Origin: Anisus vortex
Lineage: Eukaryota > Mollusca > Gastropoda > Planorbidae
Direction of reading: 5' to 3'
DNA: 64,000 bases
Assembly (NCBI GenBank): GCA_949126835.1
Contig: OX421506.1
Location: 25,753,301-25,817,300 of the forward strand
In this document: positions 62,103 through 64,000 of the stretch, piece after piece
How positions within the stretch are numbered: position 1 is the stretch's first letter
Layout: each line of letters starts with the position of its first letter
Made by a program: the position numbers and the translations under genes
Notes under the pieces: generated by a model
What the model was told of the DNA's origin: nothing
The model's input: only the letters and a program-made list of their open reading frames with translations
The model's database searches: none

Positions 62103-63297
62103 CATAACGTGTGAAGAAATTTGTCAGGGCGTCTACCACCTTCACCGTTGTTATGTTCCGCAACGGAATGGCTTCCGGGAAGCGAGTGGATGAACACATG
62201 ACTGTGAGCAGGTATTGAAAACCGGCTTTTGTTTTCGGCAACGGGCCCACGCAGTCAATGAGTATATGACTGAATGGTTCGTCGAACGCTGGTATCGGCT
62301 GGAGTGGAGCGACAGGAATTCGTTGGTTTGGACGTCCTACCATTTGGCATACGTGGCAAGTCTTGCAGTATTGTTCGACATCTCTTCTCAGTCCTGGCCA
62401 GTAGAAGTAAGGGAGGATACGGTGGTGCGTTTTTCGGACTCCCATGTGACCAGCGAAAGGAAGATCATGCGCCATACGCAGTATATCTTGACGATAGCAC
62501 TTAGGTATTACAATCTGGTGAATACTGTCCCACTCGTTTGTACCTGAGTTGAGCGGTTTCGACTTTCTCATCAACACTTCATCTTTCATGTAGAAACATT
62601 CCGCCATTGCATCTGCAGTCTTTTCATCAACAGCTTTCATTCTGAGTTGCATTATTACTTTGTCATTCAATTGTTCTTTCACCAATTTCTGCTTTGGTGA
62701 CAAAATGTTATCGTTCTCGGTTGCATCACCAGTTGTTTGTTCAGCAAAGAACGTAGCACTTAAATCGATGTCAGGTGTTTCTGTTATCACTGTTTCATTC
62801 GCATGTGTGTCTTCAGAACAGACAAACACATCTTTCGTTGCACTACACGGCGTAGCAGGAGTCTTTACCGACTTCTTTTTCTGCATTGCTCTTGTCAGTG
62901 CACATGTTGGGCGTTCATTGGCATGACGTAGGTTTTTGTCCTCCGCCATCTTTGTCTCCAACACTTTAACCATGGGCTCGACAGTGACTCTGCCGCCCAT
63001 AATGTCATTTCCTAATATCATGGAAACGCCTTTGACGGGTAGTGCGCGCCACACTCCCACTACGATGTTACCTGTAAAAATATCCGACTCGAGTTTTATT
63101 CTGTGCAGTGGAGCTTCCACAGCCTCCATACTAGCACCTCTCAGCACAACAGACTCACCGGTACTGGTGGCATCTGTTAACGGTACACTGCCCTCCAGGA
63201 TCACACTGACAGCAGAACCCGTGTCACGTAATATCTGTATTTTCTTCTTGCTGAGTACATCGACTTCTGTCGACACTGTCCCTTCGTAGACAAAGGG
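62103..63297 (-). pseudogene. Protease and integrase N-terminal part
   Basis: In frame with gag after a TGA. The retropepsin-like protease has ILRDTGSAVSVI (the D-T/S-G active site) and MILGNDIMGG. Then comes integrase: the HHCC zinc domain (HDLPFAGHMG, 'CKTCHVC') and the start of the catalytic core with the first Asp in LIDCVGPLPK and 'NFFTRYGLPK'. At about 62102 the frame changes, and the next recognisable residues belong well past the core. The segment with the second Asp and the Glu is deleted, so the integrase is dead. The frame's own end (to 61978) is an out-of-frame overrun. Confidence 0.85.
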
Positions 63298-64000
63298 TCA
63301 AAAATCGGATAGGTCGTCCTCTTCCGGGACTTCAGGAACCATCTGTTCCTCACGGCCTTCTGAAAGCATAATAGATTGAGTACAGCTATTCTCTTTTACC
63401 TTAGATAGACTGTTCTCAAAAACCATCGACTCCACAACTATGGGCGATGCCGGCCGCATTTCTTTTGAGTTTCTTGACCCTGTGTTGCACACTTCTTCTG
63501 TCTGCTTGCTATCTTTCTGCACTCTGGCACAGTGTAGAATAGCACCTTGCTTCTTGGTAAGGATCCAACAATCTTTCTTCATGTGGCCCTCTTTCTTGCA
63601 ATTGAAACATACCACCTTTGCGTTATTTACATCTGTCTGCTTCCTGAAATGAACTAAGTTACTATTATTATTTACACCACTGTTCTTATTATTGTTTTCA
63701 CTTGTCTCTTTTGGTTTACTAGCCTCCTTGGGCTCTGGTTTGTGCACTTTGGGTTTGTCAGCATAATATGGCTTTATGCTGGCGTGAATTATGGCATAGT
63801 TATCTGCCAATCTAGCAGCTTCATGCACATCTTCAACCCCTCGGTCTGAGATGTGGGTTTTAATATCCACTCGAATACAATCATTGAATTCCTCAAACAA
63901 TATTAGGTTCTTGAGTTTATCAAACTCACTTACATTCTGTGACCTTAGCCACTGTTCTAACATTTTCTCCTTTTGTCTCAAAAAGTCTACATGAGTTTGA
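63298..64000 (-). CDS. Gag, C-terminal part (continues beyond window)
   Basis: Open from the window edge to a TGA at 63298. The N-terminal part has a SCAN-like capsid helix region ('MLEQWLRSQNVSEFDKLKNL', 'EDVHEAARLADNYAI'). A lysine/asparagine-rich linker follows, then one zinc knuckle CFNCKKEGHMKKDC (CCHC). The SCAN similarity is typical of Gmr1-related elements. The TGA is followed without frame change by the protease, so the natural element probably makes gag-pol as one frame or by readthrough. The true start lies to the right of the window. Confidence 0.8.
   Translation of the reverse strand, partial: QTHVDFLRQKEKMLEQWLRSQNVSEFDKLKNLILFEEFNDCIRVDIKTHISDRGVEDVHEAARLADNYAIIHASIKPYYADKPKVHKPEPKEASKPKETSENNNKNSGVNNNSNLVHFRKQTDVNNAKVVCFNCKKEGHMKKDCWILTKKQGAILHCARVQKDSKQTEEVCNTGSRNSKEMRPASPIVVESMVFENSLSKVKENSCTQSIMLSEGREEQMVPEVPEEDDLSDF

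Larger units (their letters stand above)
58189..64000 (-). mobile_element. Gmr1-like Ty3/gypsy retrotransposon (5' end beyond window)
   Basis: Minus-strand element with gag, protease, integrase, reverse transcriptase and RNase H in that order, a 1.35-kb 3' untranslated segment and a 3' LTR. Integrase placed before the reverse transcriptase is the reverse of ordinary Ty3/gypsy elements and is the hallmark of the Gmr1 group. An integrase deletion, a stop in the reverse transcriptase and a stop between gag and pol show that this copy is inactive or needs recoding. No env-like frame was recognised. Confidence 0.85.

Overview
The window is strongly AT-rich animal DNA: genes are split by GT-AG introns, separated by long non-coding stretches, and mixed with many kinds of transposable element. 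No bacterial or organellar gene organisation is seen. The expanded AIG1/GIMAP GTPases, a CARD exon, a Src-like kinase copy and a Gmr1-like gypsy element suggest a lophotrochozoan, most likely a gastropod mollusc. That assignment is inference from gene content, not a match to a named genome.

The main gene content is a cluster of GIMAP (AIG1/IAN-type GTPase) genes and relics, all on the minus strand. (1) 2741-6082 holds a CARD exon followed by a giant exon of 44 lysine/aspartate-rich heptads; its GTPase exon, if present, lies left of the window. (2) 24977-25951 is a GIMAP with its coding region in one exon, whose C-terminal tail has decayed. (3) 32879-33575 is a broken GIMAP. (4) 40593-40859 is a GIMAP with an internal deletion. 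(5) 43880-48963 is a GIMAP gene of at least three exons: a short helix, a six-heptad version of the same repeat exon, and the GTPase domain. The helix, heptad and CARD exons all begin and end in phase 1, and the GTPase exon is entered in phase 1. CARD, repeat and GTPase modules can therefore be joined without breaking frame. This is the most interesting system in the window.

Two kinase relics lie in or next to the cluster on the same strand: a frame-broken, intron-less Src-family copy (34470-35690) and part of a MAP3K-like kinase with an apparent GC-AG intron (50675-51642).

The right end (58189-64000) is a minus-strand Ty3/gypsy element with the unusual order gag - protease - integrase - reverse transcriptase - RNase H, as in the Gmr1 group. 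It carries a 3' LTR, an integrase deletion and in-frame stops. Related LTR pieces occur at 20.5 kb, 35.7 kb and 56.3 kb.

The rest is mostly mobile or repetitive: a deleted PIF/Harbinger element with two converging gene starts (8.1-8.9 kb), hAT, piggyBac-like and P-element-like short elements (one hAT nested inside a piggyBac-like element with both target duplications visible), four copies of a SINE-like repeat with a tRNA-like end, LINE relics, an unclassified family with a palindromic terminus, and several satellites. Two of these, 26 x 38 bp and 7 x 40 bp, show no length variation at all. Long stretches remain in which I see no gene; they are listed.
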